DNA from: Intoshia linei
Taxonomy: Eukaryota; Orthonectida; Rhopaluridae
Direction of reading: 5' to 3'
Length of the DNA: 48,811 nt
Assembly (NCBI GenBank): GCA_001642005.1
Contig: LWCA01000135.1
Coordinates: 1-48,811, forward strand
The translations under genes and the position numbers were made by a program. Below, piece after piece: positions 36,901-47,615 of this stretch. Position 1 is the first letter of the stretch, and every line of letters begins with the position of its first letter. The notes beneath the pieces are model-generated. The model saw nothing but the letters and a program-made list of their open reading frames with translations. It was not told the origin of the DNA and made no database searches.

Positions 36901-39900
36901 TCAATGAAAAATAGATAATATATTTACTGGATATTGCATTAGAACTTACAAAGCTTTTAGTAGATATAATATTAGACACGTTTTCATTTTTATAAAGGTC
37001 TGAAGTAAATACAGACAGAGTCGTGGAGAGGGTTATATCTCCCGTGTCTACAATCATGAGGGCCTACTTTTTTAATTTATTAATAAGTATTGATGAAAAA
37101 TTTCTTAAGTAAATCATAATTTCGATAATCAATGCGATTTCCAATGGTTATTATTAATTTTTAGATAATGAACAGATAATGACACCCGCGGTTAAGAACC
37201 ACTGGTTTAAGATATTAACCGTGTTAATCGGATTTGATTGTAATATGATGGCGGAGAAATTGATAATTATACTTGAAATATGCAGTGTTTTTCGTTACAT
37301 ACAAAACTAAGCCACGTTTCCCCGATCGATATAATGAAATATCGAAAAAATTAATAAATTATCGATATTTTATATTTTAAGAATTTAATTTTAACAAAAA
37401 ACTTTTTCATATAATACCTACATGTACAAGTTGTACAATAACCTTAGATCAAGAGTCACCAATTTTTTTCTCAGTGGACCCCAATTTGCAATATACACAC
37501 ATCAATGACCACTAAAAATATTAATTGGTATATCAATTAAATATCAATATATTGTACCTTGATAAAACTTGAAAAAAATAAAAATAAATTTGTTCGTACT
37601 ACAATAATTTATTATCAAAGGGTGATAAAAAAATTGATCAATACCATATTTGGAATAAATATTAAAAAATTACGTTATAACGAACAAGTACTCCTTCATT
37701 GATATTTATCTTGTAAGTAACGTTCAAGATAACTGAATGTGCACTTGATTTTGCAAAATTAACAAATTTTACAATATTTTGAGAAATTTCTAAAAAAAAT
37801 TTAAATAAATATTAAAACCATAATTTTTTACGTTTATCATTTCTGAAAACCAATTTATCGTTAATTTTATCGTTGGATTTTCCATTTTTATTTTGAGCAA
37901 TAATTGAAATTTTAAATAATTTACATTTTTCGGGAAATACGGATATGTCAATAGATAATTTGTTGGTTGTATAATTTGATATTACCAAAGACATTTGATT
38001 TTTAGCCATTTTTATATTCAATCCACAATGATTATTTAAATTCATGTATTTGTAGTTTATAACATACGTAAATCCCATTCCAGATACATCCAAAATATCA
38101 TAATCCTAAAATATTATTATAATTATAATTATAGGGGTTTAAATTAAAATTTAATCAAATATTATAAAACACTGCGATATGGGTCATTATTTATGGCTTA
38201 CCACATGGTTCTTATGATATGAAACAAGAAAATACGGATAAGGGCAATTTATGGAAATGTAAATATTAATTTTTTTTTTAATTTTGTATGTAAATATAAG
38301 AAATCAAGCCAGTTCAATTTATCGTAATAAATAATATTTTTATATATAATTTAAAATTCCGTTATATTGTCATTACGTTTATATTATTTCTTGAAATCAT
38401 TATTTCTATTGACAATCTTATTTTTCCGCGAAAAAAATTAAAATAGGTATAATTTTTTCTCTATTTACCTTCATTGATAGTCTTCTCACAAAAACTCGAA
38501 TCTCGTCGTGTTACCAATTAAGAATGCATATTATATAAATAAAAAAGAAAATACCTTCCAATGAATGGTTATATACTTTTCATTTATACTTGTGGAATTG
38601 TATGTACAAAACAAATTTGGATTTACTCTAGGTGTAGATTCTGGTGTTGTACATGAAGTACTAAAAGGTGATAATTTTGACAGCCCGTATTCATTTCTCA
38701 TAGCATAACCAAATGAGTAATTGGTCCAAGAAGCCAAATTTAGAGAAATATTGAATTTACTTTTATAATCACAATTTTCTTGCAAATTAAATGTATAAAT
38801 CGACGTATTTTTGCAAATTCCATCTAATGGAACTTTTGCCAGTGTGGTAGGTTCCAACAGCCTCCTTTCAATAAAAGAAGTTTTGTAAAAAATTTCCAAT
38901 TTCGTGATGGGCTCAAAACTTTGCGGTGAATAAAGAAGACTAGAATTTAATAAATAATACTGCAATACAACCTGACTAGAGCAATGTGAAATAATAGGTT
39001 TTGATGGAGATGACGGTACATCACGAATAATTATTTCAAATGGGACAAAATCTGTATCCACCATATTGGTAGCAAAACAGCTATAATTGCCCGTCATTGT
39101 ATGATATAAATTTTTATATCTAAGTTCAATTAAATCACCCTTTTTGGAAGAAATTATTTTTCCCTCTTTCAAAATTTGCGTATACAAATTTCTTATTTCC
39201 TTGGGATCCGATGCTGACCTGCAGCGAATATTTAATTCATTGTCAATTGATCTAGGTTTTCTATTGAAAAGACTTGTCGCAATTTTGATTATTTTACTTT
39301 GAGGGTATTCTAAAATTCTTGTATTTTTTAAAACAATGACTTTAATTGTTTGTTCCAACGTTCCTTTTACATTTTTGGCTATAATTGTATAATAGCCGGC
39401 ATCAGAAAAATGTACATCTTTTATTATTAATTTAGCATTTCCAAATGAAGTATTTTCATGATAATTATAAAGATTTGCATTTAATTGGTCGTTTAGTTTA
39501 CAAGATTTTATATTAGGTAATATCCAGCAATAAAAAGCCAAAGGCGCCGACTTTATACTTGCTTTAATATGTAAATCATATCCTAGAGCAATTTTTATAA
39601 TTTTATCGGGTTTTTCGATAAAATAGGGTGCAAAACTGCGAATATTTACCAACACATTTTCATAAGAATACCCATGTGAATTTGAACAATTGAATTGATA
39701 AGCACCGCGGTTGATGTATGTTAAATTTGTAAGATAAAGTGTTGTTTGGTTTATATTTTGAGTAAAATAAATGTTAGTATCCTCGGTTTTATTGGGTGAG
39801 CATTCCCTAAAGGAAATTGGTTTATAGAAATTGAAATACCATTTGCATACAGGAAGAGGTTTAGAATCAAAATAAATAATTACATTTTCATTATTTTCTA

Positions 39901-42900
39901 CACCAAAATGGTATTGCTTTGACATTTTTTCGATTATAGGTGGATACTCCAAGGTAACTTTAATGGTTTGGGAGGCCACTCCGTATTTATTTTTTCCTAT
40001 GCACTTGTAGTCCCCCGAAATATCTATTTTTTCGGTTTGAACCAATAATTGTTGAGATTTATGAGAAAATTTCACAATTGATTCATCATCAAATGGTAGA
40101 ATCCATTGAATTTCGGGGAAAGGTTGACCATAAAAATAACACTCCAATATAGCTGGAATCGGTTTAATCACTACCAAATCATTTCGACTCCACCAAGAAA
40201 GTCCTGGTAATAATACAAAGCCAATACTAGTGCTTTCTTTTGGAGTTGTAACATTTTTTGTGTTATTGTTTGGGTTTTCATCCAAAACATTTGGTTGATT
40301 CCCTTTTTTTAAAACCAAAATATTATCATTTCCCATCACGAAACTTCGTAAAATTAAATTTTTGACAATACATGTATAAGTAGCTGATCCAATATAATCT
40401 TGATTAACAATTTTTTCATTTATACCAATTTTTACATCTAATTTACTTACAGCTGAAATGTGTAAATTTCCTTCATAATCTATAGATTTTCTATCGTCCA
40501 GTATTACAGGTTTTAAAAAACCAGTTTCATCGATAGTAGACCAATAAATTGGTCCATTAGGATAATTTAAAGGTGCCTCGCATTTAAAATATACTGGATG
40601 GTTTTCATAAATATTTATATATATTTTAGATTTCAATTTAAATGTATTCAGAAATGCTTTTCTAGTTATAAATTTATAGGAAGCGATAGTATAAATACTA
40701 TAATCATCAATTTTCAAATTAATTAAACACATGTAAGCTCCATTCGTAGGGTTTTTTATATTTAGTGTACCTTTGTCTACATTGTATTGAAAATTATTAT
40801 ATATTTTTTCGTTTTCAAGTTTATCTACTTTCACCCATTGTATCGTTGCTTTTTCGTTTAAAAATTCACAAATTTCGCAGTTTAATTTTATTTCACTTTT
40901 TTCTCTATACACTACGATTTGTTCTGTTGGTCTCGCAAATAATTCTTCTAAATATAATCAATCAAATTTTTCAATTATTTTTATATTGACAAAATATTAA
41001 ACAAACTCACACTTTTATCAATGTTTAAAAAATTTTATTAAAATTAATAAAATACTAATTTATTTAATTCACTAATGAAATTACCCGAGCAAACAGCATT
41101 TTCAATTTGAATTAAAAAATATCCCCAAAAGCATAGTTTTTTAATTTTTTTTTTAAATTGGATTAAAAAATTACAAAAGTTCGTTTTTAAAATTCGGTTA
41201 AATACCTAATAAAATTTACTTTTCAAGATATCAAAAGTCTTTTTTTAAATTGGTTTAAAAATTATTATAAACTAATATTTTTAAATGAGATTAAAATAAT
41301 TTAAAATCTCCTTTTAAAAACAGGCCCAAAATAGCTTCAAAAATGATCATAAAACCAATTTTTTGAATTCACTAAAGAAATTATCCTACTTTTTTATTTT
41401 TTTTTAAAATTGGTTACAAAAACCCAAAAACTCTTTTATTAAATTTTATTATAAAAAAATTACCATAAACAAACGGTTCTTAATGTGATTAAAAAATAAT
41501 TTAAAATCTCCTTTTAAAAATAGATTTCAAAATTACTTCAAAAAAGGACTATAAAACTAATTTTTGAATTCATTTAAGAAAATTATCCTACTTTTTTATT
41601 TATTTTAATAATTTTTTTTTAAATTGGATTAAAAAATTATAAAAGTCCTTTTTTAAAATGCAGTTAAAACCCCCAATAAAATAATAATAATAATAAAATC
41701 TACTTTTTTGATTTTTTTAAATAATTTTAATTTTAAATTTTTTTTTTAAATATAGGCCCAAAATTAACTCAAAAAATGACCATAAATCCAATTTTTTTAT
41801 TTCATTATAGAAATTACCCGACCAAACTTATTTTAAAATCAAATTAAAAAATATCCACTAAAAACCATAGTTTCTTAAATTGGATTAAAAAAATTACAAA
41901 AGTCTGTTTTTAAAATTCGATTAAAGACACGATAAAATCTACGTTTAAATTATACCAAAAAGTCCTTATATAAAATTGGTTAAAAAGGATTATAACGTGG
42001 TATGACTGTATAACTCGGTCCGTATTAAATTATAAATATTTAAATTTTTAAACTATATTAGATAAATTAAAAATCACAAATCTGATTTTAATTCAATTCA
42101 AATTATACATATATATGCGAACCGATAATTCAAATAATATCACTTGAAATTATGAATATTAAATCAATTTAAATAATGATTATTTTATCAAAGTTGTAAT
42201 TAGAAAAACATTGAAACTTAAAAAATAGTATAAATGCTATTGATTTTACATTAAATCGGACATGTATTGATTGGACCTATTATTCATATATGCAATTATA
42301 TCAAACTAATAAATGCATATTATTAAAATTTAAATATGGAATGTTAAATGGTATCAATAATTTAACAAATATATAAAAGTTTTAATGAAAAAGAATAAAA
42401 TTAACTGAAATATTAAAAATATAAAAATGTATAATATACATGTTATATTATGTAGTTATACATGTCACTGTCCGTTTGAAGTTGCATTCAATGCTAAGAA
42501 TTGTGTTTATAGTCAAAATAATTAGAAAGAATTAACTACAGTAAAGTTTTATTGGGCTTTGATTAAAATTGATTATTTTGTTAGAGTTTGGTAAAAGTAG
42601 GTTTTTGTTATACGTTATTATCTATTATATTTATTTTTTGAAGGTTTAGTCAAAATGTATTTTTCCATTAGGGTTTGATTAAAATTGATTTTTGTCTCGA
42701 TGTATATTAGAATGGACTGTTTAAATTTTAAACTGAAACTCAAAACAGACGCTGACATACATATGGATGTATCCATTTATTAAATTAAATTATTATAAAA
42801 AAATTTTTATTTCTAAAAATAAATAAAATAACATAAAAATAACTCCAATACTTGTAAATTTGTAACACATGTTAAATTTGAAATTGATTCATCAATACCC

Positions 42901-43064
42901 AGATAACAAGATTTTAAATAAAATAAAAATTGACAATATAATGTGATTAAATTACCGCAATTTGATGAGTTTAGAAATTTTTCTAGAGGCAATACACTAG
43001 AGAATTGAGAATTCAAAATGTGCAATAAATTAATTAAAAACAATATGAAGCCCGTCCAGAGCAT
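30921..43064 (-). CDS. Nrg: L1CAM/Neuroglian-type cell-adhesion molecule, complete, 11 exons
   Basis: Single-pass neural adhesion receptor: homophilic or heterophilic binding outside, ankyrin-spectrin coupling inside. Exons as complement coordinates, 5' to 3': 42956-43064, 38555-40947, 37832-38105, 37674-37789, 35113-35353, 34953-35075, 34621-34911, 34418-34582, 33859-33978, 31714-31783, 30921-31080. The join is 4,062 nt, in phase throughout, 1,353 residues (human L1CAM 1,257). Order: signal peptide; six Ig domains (residues about 45-690); five FN3 domains (about 690-1237); membrane span 1247-1268; 85-residue cytoplasmic tail. The FNEDGSFIG block at residues 1315-1323 is the L1-family hallmark. 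Intron 1 is 2 kb with a tandem array, intron 4 holds a hAT transposon and intron 9 a nested pair of elements. Overall identity is low, so one-to-one orthology to Neuroglian is assumed. Confidence 0.88.
31260..31465 (-). repeat. Rpt-A copy 9 (reverse fragment)
   Basis: Reverse family pieces such as AATCAAACGACTCCCAGAAT and GCCCAAAATTACCCATC, in Neuroglian intron 10. Short and diverged. Confidence 0.4.
31812..33760 (+). repeat. Rpt-A copy 10, split by a pogo-like insertion
   Basis: Head ACTAGGTTAACTGTTA with CACCTAGCTCTACAGAGG, then GCGTAGCAATAAAAAA, GCTCTATCAGAATAATC, TTTTTAACCGTGAAGGCGTC and a decayed 3' part. Interrupted at 32269-32830 by the pogo-like element. Occupies Neuroglian intron 9, on the strand opposite to the gene. 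Confidence 0.65.
32269..32830 (+). mobile_element. pogo/Tigger-like Tc1-mariner element nested in Rpt-A
   Basis: A 562-bp insertion interrupting the Rpt-A copy at 31812-33760; other Rpt-A copies are continuous across this point. The imperfect terminal repeats begin CAATGCGCCTGTCGATAG and CAATGTGAACTGTAGATAG and are flanked by TA on both sides, the Tc1/mariner/pogo target. Inside, a + frame (about 32535-32708, stop TAG 32706-32708) reads RKRLTFKEKKEILEFI, SQRDLAKCFKISVGTINRIL: the N-terminal CENP-B/Tigger helix-turn-helix of a pogo transposase. The DDE domain is absent. Confidence 0.8.
34418..38105 (-). CDS. Nrg: Neuroglian-like exons 3-8: FN3 domains 2-5
   Basis: Exon 3 (37832-38105) finishes FN3-2 (MGFTYVINYKY). 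Exon 4 (37674-37789, 116 nt) gives the first strands of FN3-3, ending NEGVLVRYN, and exon 5 (35113-35353) continues IKIYDV and ends SNRVSESNPYF. Exon 6 (34953-35075) begins FN3-4 (IKIKWNLPLQMNGIIKKYVV). Exon 7 (34621-34911) finishes it with TTYNISVQAQNNVGLG and starts FN3-5, which exon 8 (34418-34582) completes, with a consensus GTAAGT donor. Exon 4 is too short to stand out as a reading frame; phase and domain logic demanded it. A 1.77-kb hAT lies in the 2.3-kb intron between exons 4 and 5. Confidence 0.84.
35435..37204 (+). mobile_element. Decayed hAT transposon with 8-bp target duplication
   Basis: Element of 1,770 bp in Neuroglian intron 4. The left end reads CATGGGTTTTTAAG and the right end, reverse-complemented, CAGTGGTTCTTAA: imperfect hAT-type terminal inverted repeats. 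Flanks are GTTTAAGG (35427-35434) and GTTTAAGA (37205-37212), an 8-bp target duplication with one mismatch, as hAT elements make. Transposase remnants lie inside on the + strand, opposite to the host gene. Confidence 0.85.
35990..36720 (+). pseudogene. hAT transposase remnant (ZBED5/FAM200-like), frameshifted
   Basis: Three collinear pieces of one transposase. About 35990-36058 reads VEAYHVTYMFSKQKK then HTIG; after a frameshift, 36009-36344 reads ETLIKSY, LAEVIELQVMDELRKS and then LQLDESTDV, the conserved catalytic-Asp block. About 36590-36720 reads AGFSILTN, an in-frame stop, and in another frame NKLDVRAGMRVSLSKKMRIF, the C-terminal dimerisation block. The middle of the protein is missing. 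This is the ZBED5/SCAN-associated hAT family common in animals. It cannot encode an active enzyme. Confidence 0.82.
37450..37490 (+). mobile_element. hAT-like terminus remnant
   Basis: CAAGAGTCACCAATTTTTTT with GTGGACCCCAATTTGCAA nearby looks like a decayed hAT end, in Neuroglian intron 4 between exon 4 and the larger hAT. Confidence 0.35.
38555..40947 (-). CDS. Nrg: Neuroglian-like exon 2: six Ig domains and start of FN3
   Basis: A 2,393-nt exon covering residues 37-834. Ig1 has LNCE and a GAYMCLI F-strand; Ig2 has FKCEAP and ATYTCIV; Ig3 has LECYFYGQPFPEIQW and GDYKCIGKN; Ig6 has NIRCRSAS and GNYSCFATN. Ig4 keeps only the F-strand Cys (YQFNC), and Ig5 has neither canonical Cys (HIKASIKS and YYTIIAKN). 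An unusually long Asn/Thr-rich linker (around NPNNNTKNVTTPKEST) joins Ig2 and Ig3. FN3-1 follows from DVPSSPSKP; the exon ends inside FN3-2 after a Trp-Lys. Many N-X-S/T sites fit an extracellular chain. Confidence 0.88.
41035..41995. repeat. Tandem/interspersed AT satellite in Neuroglian intron 1
   Basis: Recurrent blocks: AATTTAAAATCTCCTTTTAA at about 41300 and 41490; GAAATTATCCTACTTTTTTA at about 41385 and GAAAATTATCCTACTTTTTT at about 41577; GAAATTACCCGA at about 41077 and 41811; TTACAAAAGT about 41170 and 41893. Spacing of about 195 bp for the inner units suggests a degenerate tandem array. The rest of this 2-kb intron (41996-42955) shows nothing recognisable. Confidence 0.65.
42956..43064 (-). 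CDS. Nrg: Neuroglian-like exon 1: signal peptide
   Basis: First coding exon, 109 nt. MLWTGFILFLINLLHILNSQ is a typical secretory signal with an 11-13 residue hydrophobic core and a likely cut after about residue 19-20. The exon ends in phase 1 (last base 42956, donor GTAATT), and the split codon becomes Glu with exon 2. Upstream 43065-44025 separates it from the stop of the BBS1-like gene and would hold the promoter; no clear core-promoter motif was recognised there. Confidence 0.75.
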
Positions 43065-44025
43065 TACATTTGAATAGAATTGAATTTAAAATAAGGTTTT
43101 AAAATTGTCAATTAAACAATGTGAGATAATACGCTTGAGACTCAACGATGTCTGATGCGCGGTCTTCGAGATTTATTGATTATTTGTAATAATTGAATTA
43201 GTCTTGTAATGCAAGATTTACATGAGAGATTGTGGCAATATTTGAAACCGAAAAATGTGCATTTCTGTAGATTTTGATTAAAACAGATTCATGCAAACGA
43301 CTAAATTTAAATTTTATTTAAATTATATCGAGTATTGTTCCAAATAATGACATAATAATGAATACATTAGAAATTAATTAGTAGAAATAAACAATACATG
43401 AAGAAACGTATAATATTCAGCTTTAGAATTGAAACAATAAATAAATAGACTAGTGACGATAAAATTGACTTTTGCACAAAAATTTCGTATCTAGACGTAA
43501 TCTACGTTGGTTGATAATCAAATATAGACTACAGTTTGGACCACCATATTAAATATATGCATAATATACACTGCATATCCATCATAATAAGGGTATAAGT
43601 AACGTTCAATGTATAGTATTACATAAATAGTTACAATAAATTTCAAATTAATAGAACCTACTTTTGACTCAATTGCTCCGGAAATATTAGTTATAGGATG
43701 ACGATGTGCCCTAATGTCTTCGTAGAAATTGTTTAGTAAATCAATAATGAAAGTTATTGCTAGGATTTACATTTTATCAAAAACACTTTTTTAAAACAAC
43801 ATACTTGGATAACCTATTCTGCGATAGGGAAATAGTTGACTAGTTTCAAATAATCAATGTTGTCTAATTACATATTATCGAATTTAACAACACATTCATT
43901 GGGTACTTGAAAAGATATTCTAAATCTCACTTTGAATCCTAGTATTTGAATATTCATTGATTTACTATAAACCAAATTCTATATACGAATTTGTGATAAA
44001 ATTAAGATTAAATGTTTGTAAATTT
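43065..44025. other. Intergenic region BBS1-like / Neuroglian
   Basis: 961 bp between the BBS1-like stop and the Neuroglian ATG, both minus strand. AT-rich; no coding segment, clear repeat or promoter motif was recognised. Untranslated first exons could lie here. Confidence 0.55.
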
Positions 44026-44030
44026 TTATT
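44025..44030 (-). promoter_or_regulatory. Poly(A) signal overlapping the BBS1-like stop codon
   Basis: The minus-strand AATAAA contains the stop TAA (44026-44028), the same arrangement as in DNAH6. Confidence 0.4.
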
Positions 44031-47000
44031 CAGTTATTAACGGTTCTTTAAATTCTATTGGAATATCAAAGTTACACAATGATGTTTCGTTCTTTAACAC
44101 TGAAACCTAAATTTACTTTTCCAAAATTTCCGACATTATTTTATTACCTTAGCAGAATAATTTCCAGATTTAGGTTCTACTAGTTTCAATTTTATTCCGA
44201 ACGTATAATGTTCATTTTTCAGTAAATACGGTATCTAAATTTTAATTTTCAACATTTACATTATAATTAACAATAGATAGTCAATAACAGTCACGAATTA
44301 TCTCGTTATTGTTAATTTTAATTAAAAATTATAAATAATCTTGATTCAATTCATATCGATCAACATGTAATTTATTAGTTTAACTATATCATAATGGAGA
44401 ATATGAATAATGCACAAATAATACATTTGTGTGTAAATAATAAAATAAATATTCAAGAATAATATGATTTGATAAATTTAAATGGTGGTAAATGCATAAT
44501 AATAAAATACACTGATAATTCCAAATTATGATCCAAATTTATAATAATTGGGACTAATTTAATACGTTATTATATAGAATATAAATTATTGAGCCTTTAT
44601 AAACTTTATATATAATTATAATTTTATTATATATAATCATTTTTGCATTATTACACTGTGTCAGTATTTATATTCATGTATCAACTAATTAATTAATCGA
44701 TTCAACGATTAAAATGCATATTCAGTTTTAGTAATAGAAAACAATTAGACGTCAAAAATAAAACAAAACTAACAAAAATGTTTTAATAAATTCTGTATAA
44801 TTGTGCCATTCAATGATTGATTATGTAAATAAATTTCATTTTCAAATGCCCTGATTAAATTCATGTTGACTTGATTTGTGTATTATCCTTACTTATATAA
44901 TATGCTTTGTTTGTCTGTGTGTGTTACCGTTTATTTCAATAACTACCAGTCTGAGAATTTTATAAAGTGCACTTTTCAATTACAGTTTTTCAGGGATGTT
45001 AGCAAAATACATTTCAACCTCCCAAACTCACATCTTACGGGTCCAAAAGACCAATTATCCTTTTTTTGAAAGCCAAAACCCCAATTTACCCTTTTTTTTA
45101 ATAAAAACAGCCCTAGAATTTAAAAAAAATACAGGTGGTACGGATGTATCCTGTTAACACACACAAAAAATTTTAATCTCAATAAGTGACGCCTTCACGG
45201 TAAAAAAAGTAGTTTAGTATTTATATTTTATTTCCAAAATATTTTATTAAAACAAAAAATATGAAATAATTAAAAATTAAATTAGTCCGAAAATTAAAAA
45301 AAAAATTATTCTGATAGAGCTTATTCCAGTTAATATAAATACAAAATTTCCACCCCATAAATTTACGCATTCCCGGTGAAAAATAATTTTTAATATATTA
45401 TCAACCAATATTTTTCAAATATTTCGAATATAAATATTTTAAATAAAAATTAAAAATGTAAATATTGATCCTACAATTTCAAAAAAAATGTGCATTGAAC
45501 GTCTATACATTTTCAATAAAGAAATATGGGTGAAAATCTATATAATTCATTCCTTCGCAATTTTTGTCGTTGCTAAGCAATTTTTCAATCTCAAATTCTT
45601 ATTTTCAAAACATAATGTTTAAAATTTAAATTAAAACTACAACAATGCATTACTAAATCTAATACAACTTTGTTATTGTAGCGTTGCTATATCTCTTATG
45701 TACATATCTGACTTTATTTATACTCTTATTTACACAAATTAGACAACCGCACTTTTACAAATAGATTCTGTGAACAACTTAAATTTATAATTTTTGTATA
45801 CCAATAAATTAATTATTATATCTCATTACAGTTATTATCATTTTTATATTTATTACAATTTTTTGCAATATTGGTAAAATTCACATGAAATATGTTTATA
45901 AAATGTTGATTCCGTTAATTAATGATACATAAATGGTATTTTAAGTATTTATTAAATGGGTACTGAATATATATTATAACATTGAAAATGACAAAATAGG
46001 TTTTTATAATTTTACTTTTTCTGGAATTTATGCTATTTATGATAATTTCTAAGATTGGACTGTTTTTACTTTATTTTTAATATTATACACATATTCTGTC
46101 TAATTAAAAAAATAGGATAACAATTGTTTTTAAAATTATTTACGCAAATGTTAACAAAACAAAGTTTCTGTATTGATTATTAGTTATTGTACTCGTCTAA
46201 AACCGGAAATTCGTACATTTCCGATTTTTTACAGAAACAAGAGTAAAGGTAAAGATTGAGAAATATTAATTTATACAATTTGTAGTACAATATTAATTAT
46301 ATCAATTTTTGCTGTTTTCTAGTGTTTCCAAAAACCCGAAGACTGCAAAACTGGTTCAAGACCGGTTAAACAAATGAAAATTAATATATTATTATCTACA
46401 ATTTTTGACTCAGGTCAGTCTTCTTTAGGAATAGAGTCCACATTAGCATTAATAAAGCTTACCATAAATTCAATGTTTATTTTTTTCGTGTAAAACGGGA
46501 AAATGGAATTTTTTAATTCATTTGGATCATTAAATATTATAAACCAGATATTAATGTTATGTTTCGTCTCTGCATATAAAGTTTTTTTATTGAATTTAGT
46601 AATTATTTAGCCACATAAAATTCTCTTTCCTTTAACATTAAAATCACGATTTTACCGATAATAAAAATATAATAAACCGGTTATGACAAGACAAACCCGG
46701 TTTTTACTCATTTCAGAAAAAAACCAGTATTGAACACTACTGTTTTCCTAATATTAAATTTACCGAAATTTAACAATATAGATCAAATGTGAAGGATCAA
46801 GACAATAAACTGATAAATTATAACATATATCTAATTAAGAATTTATATTAATATACAGTGCAATGTTTTAAGGTTACTTACCCAGTCATGTCCAATTCTA
46901 ATCTTTGTAGATTGCATCATTACACAAAAGCTCAATAAATTATAGTACATTATACATTATTATTCTAAAAAATGCATAATTATAGCAGTATAATTTGGTT

Positions 47001-47615
47001 GACTTGTTTTAAAAAATTTATTTATACTCATCTTATTGAAATTAATTAAATATAATATAGATTGTTTGATATATAATAAATGCAAATCATAGTTTTATGT
47101 CACTAAACCAGTGATTCCTAACGTTTTTCACCACAGCGCACCGCCGCGTCATAAAAATACTCCACCGCCCCATATTTTTTTGTTATACACTTATTAGTGA
47201 TTTTTGATTTCAATAAAGTCACTATATTATTATTAATATTGATATTATACTATACACCCCTTCACGCCCTGTTTTCCAGATTAACATACAATTTAATACA
47301 TTTAAACCTTAATGACTGGATTGAAAATTTCAATGTACTGGTATTCATCTTCTGAGTTTTGGGGTCCAGTGGTAGTACAAATGTATAATTGTGGCCAATC
47401 AATATTTTGATATTGAAAAGAATTTAGAACAATATTAATTTGGTAAATAGGACCAGTTCCAATCAAATTTGCTGATATAGTGGCATCCAGTTCCAACATT
47501 TTATTTTCTTGATTCATTTGTTTAACATCGGAATTACTTTCTATATATTCGCTCAATCTTTTGGCAATCTTTAATTTAAGGGTAGCCAATGATGCAATCA
47601 TATTTTTGAATATTT
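44026..47615 (-). CDS. BBS1: BBS1-like BBSome subunit, last three exons (partial)
   Basis: C-terminal 158 residues, exons as complement coordinates 47308-47615, 44148-44234 and 44026-44106, all phase-compatible. BBS1 is part of the BBSome coat that sorts membrane proteins in cilia; its C-terminus is an adaptin-ear-like beta domain. Here an N-terminal helix (LATLKLKIAKRLSEYI) is followed by a beta-rich stretch with GTGPIYQINIVL, matching the GLGP...L.L.L start of that domain. IKIPYLLKNEHYTFGIKL spans the exon junction and aligns with VPLLVPG..Y, and a final VSVLKNE...IPIEF resembles IKVLVLRE...VNMP. Similarity is by pattern only. BBS2, BBS7 or BBS9 share this fold and are possible alternatives. 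The 3,073-nt intron 44235-47307 holds a hAT MITE and an Rpt-A copy; earlier exons lie beyond the window. Confidence 0.62.
44885..46170 (-). repeat. Rpt-A copy 11 (reverse, long)
   Basis: Reads in reverse from the tail (ATGCTTTGTTTGTCTGTGTG, AATAACTACCAGTCTGAG) through GACGCCTTCACGGTAAAAAA, TTCTGATAGAGCTTATTCC and GTTGCTAAGCAATTTTTC to TTAACAAAACAAAGTTTC. In the BBS1-like intron. With copy 7 it is the best basis for a family consensus. Confidence 0.65.
46320..46739. mobile_element. hAT MITE with perfect 8-bp target duplication
   Basis: A 420-bp non-autonomous element in the BBS1-like intron. Ends are TAGTGTT and AACACTA, and subterminal ACCGGTT-type repeats recur on both sides. Flanking CTGTTTTC is present exactly at 46312-46319 and 46740-46747, so insertion is recent enough for the duplication to be intact. 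A minus-strand frame without ATG runs about 63 codons (to TGA near 46427), reading NIWFIIFNDPNELKN; its origin is unknown. Confidence 0.85.
47109..47275 (+). mobile_element. hAT-like remnant
   Basis: CAGTGATTCCTAACGTTTTT followed by CACCACAGCGCACCGCC and CCACCGCCCCATA is the GC-rich end typical of hAT MITEs. The right boundary is unclear. It sits just past the donor of the BBS1-like exon. Confidence 0.4.

Noticed and set aside
36842-37057. 71-codon minus-strand frame
   Set aside because: It is antisense to the 3' part of the hAT element and has no family resemblance.
46882-46950. Minus-strand candidate first exon MYYNLLSFCVMMQSTKIR... with a perfect GTAAGT donor
   Set aside because: It lies inside the BBS1-like intron, resembles no family, and its only phase-compatible partner frame lies within a MITE. 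Direct joining of 47308 to 44234 keeps phase and homology.
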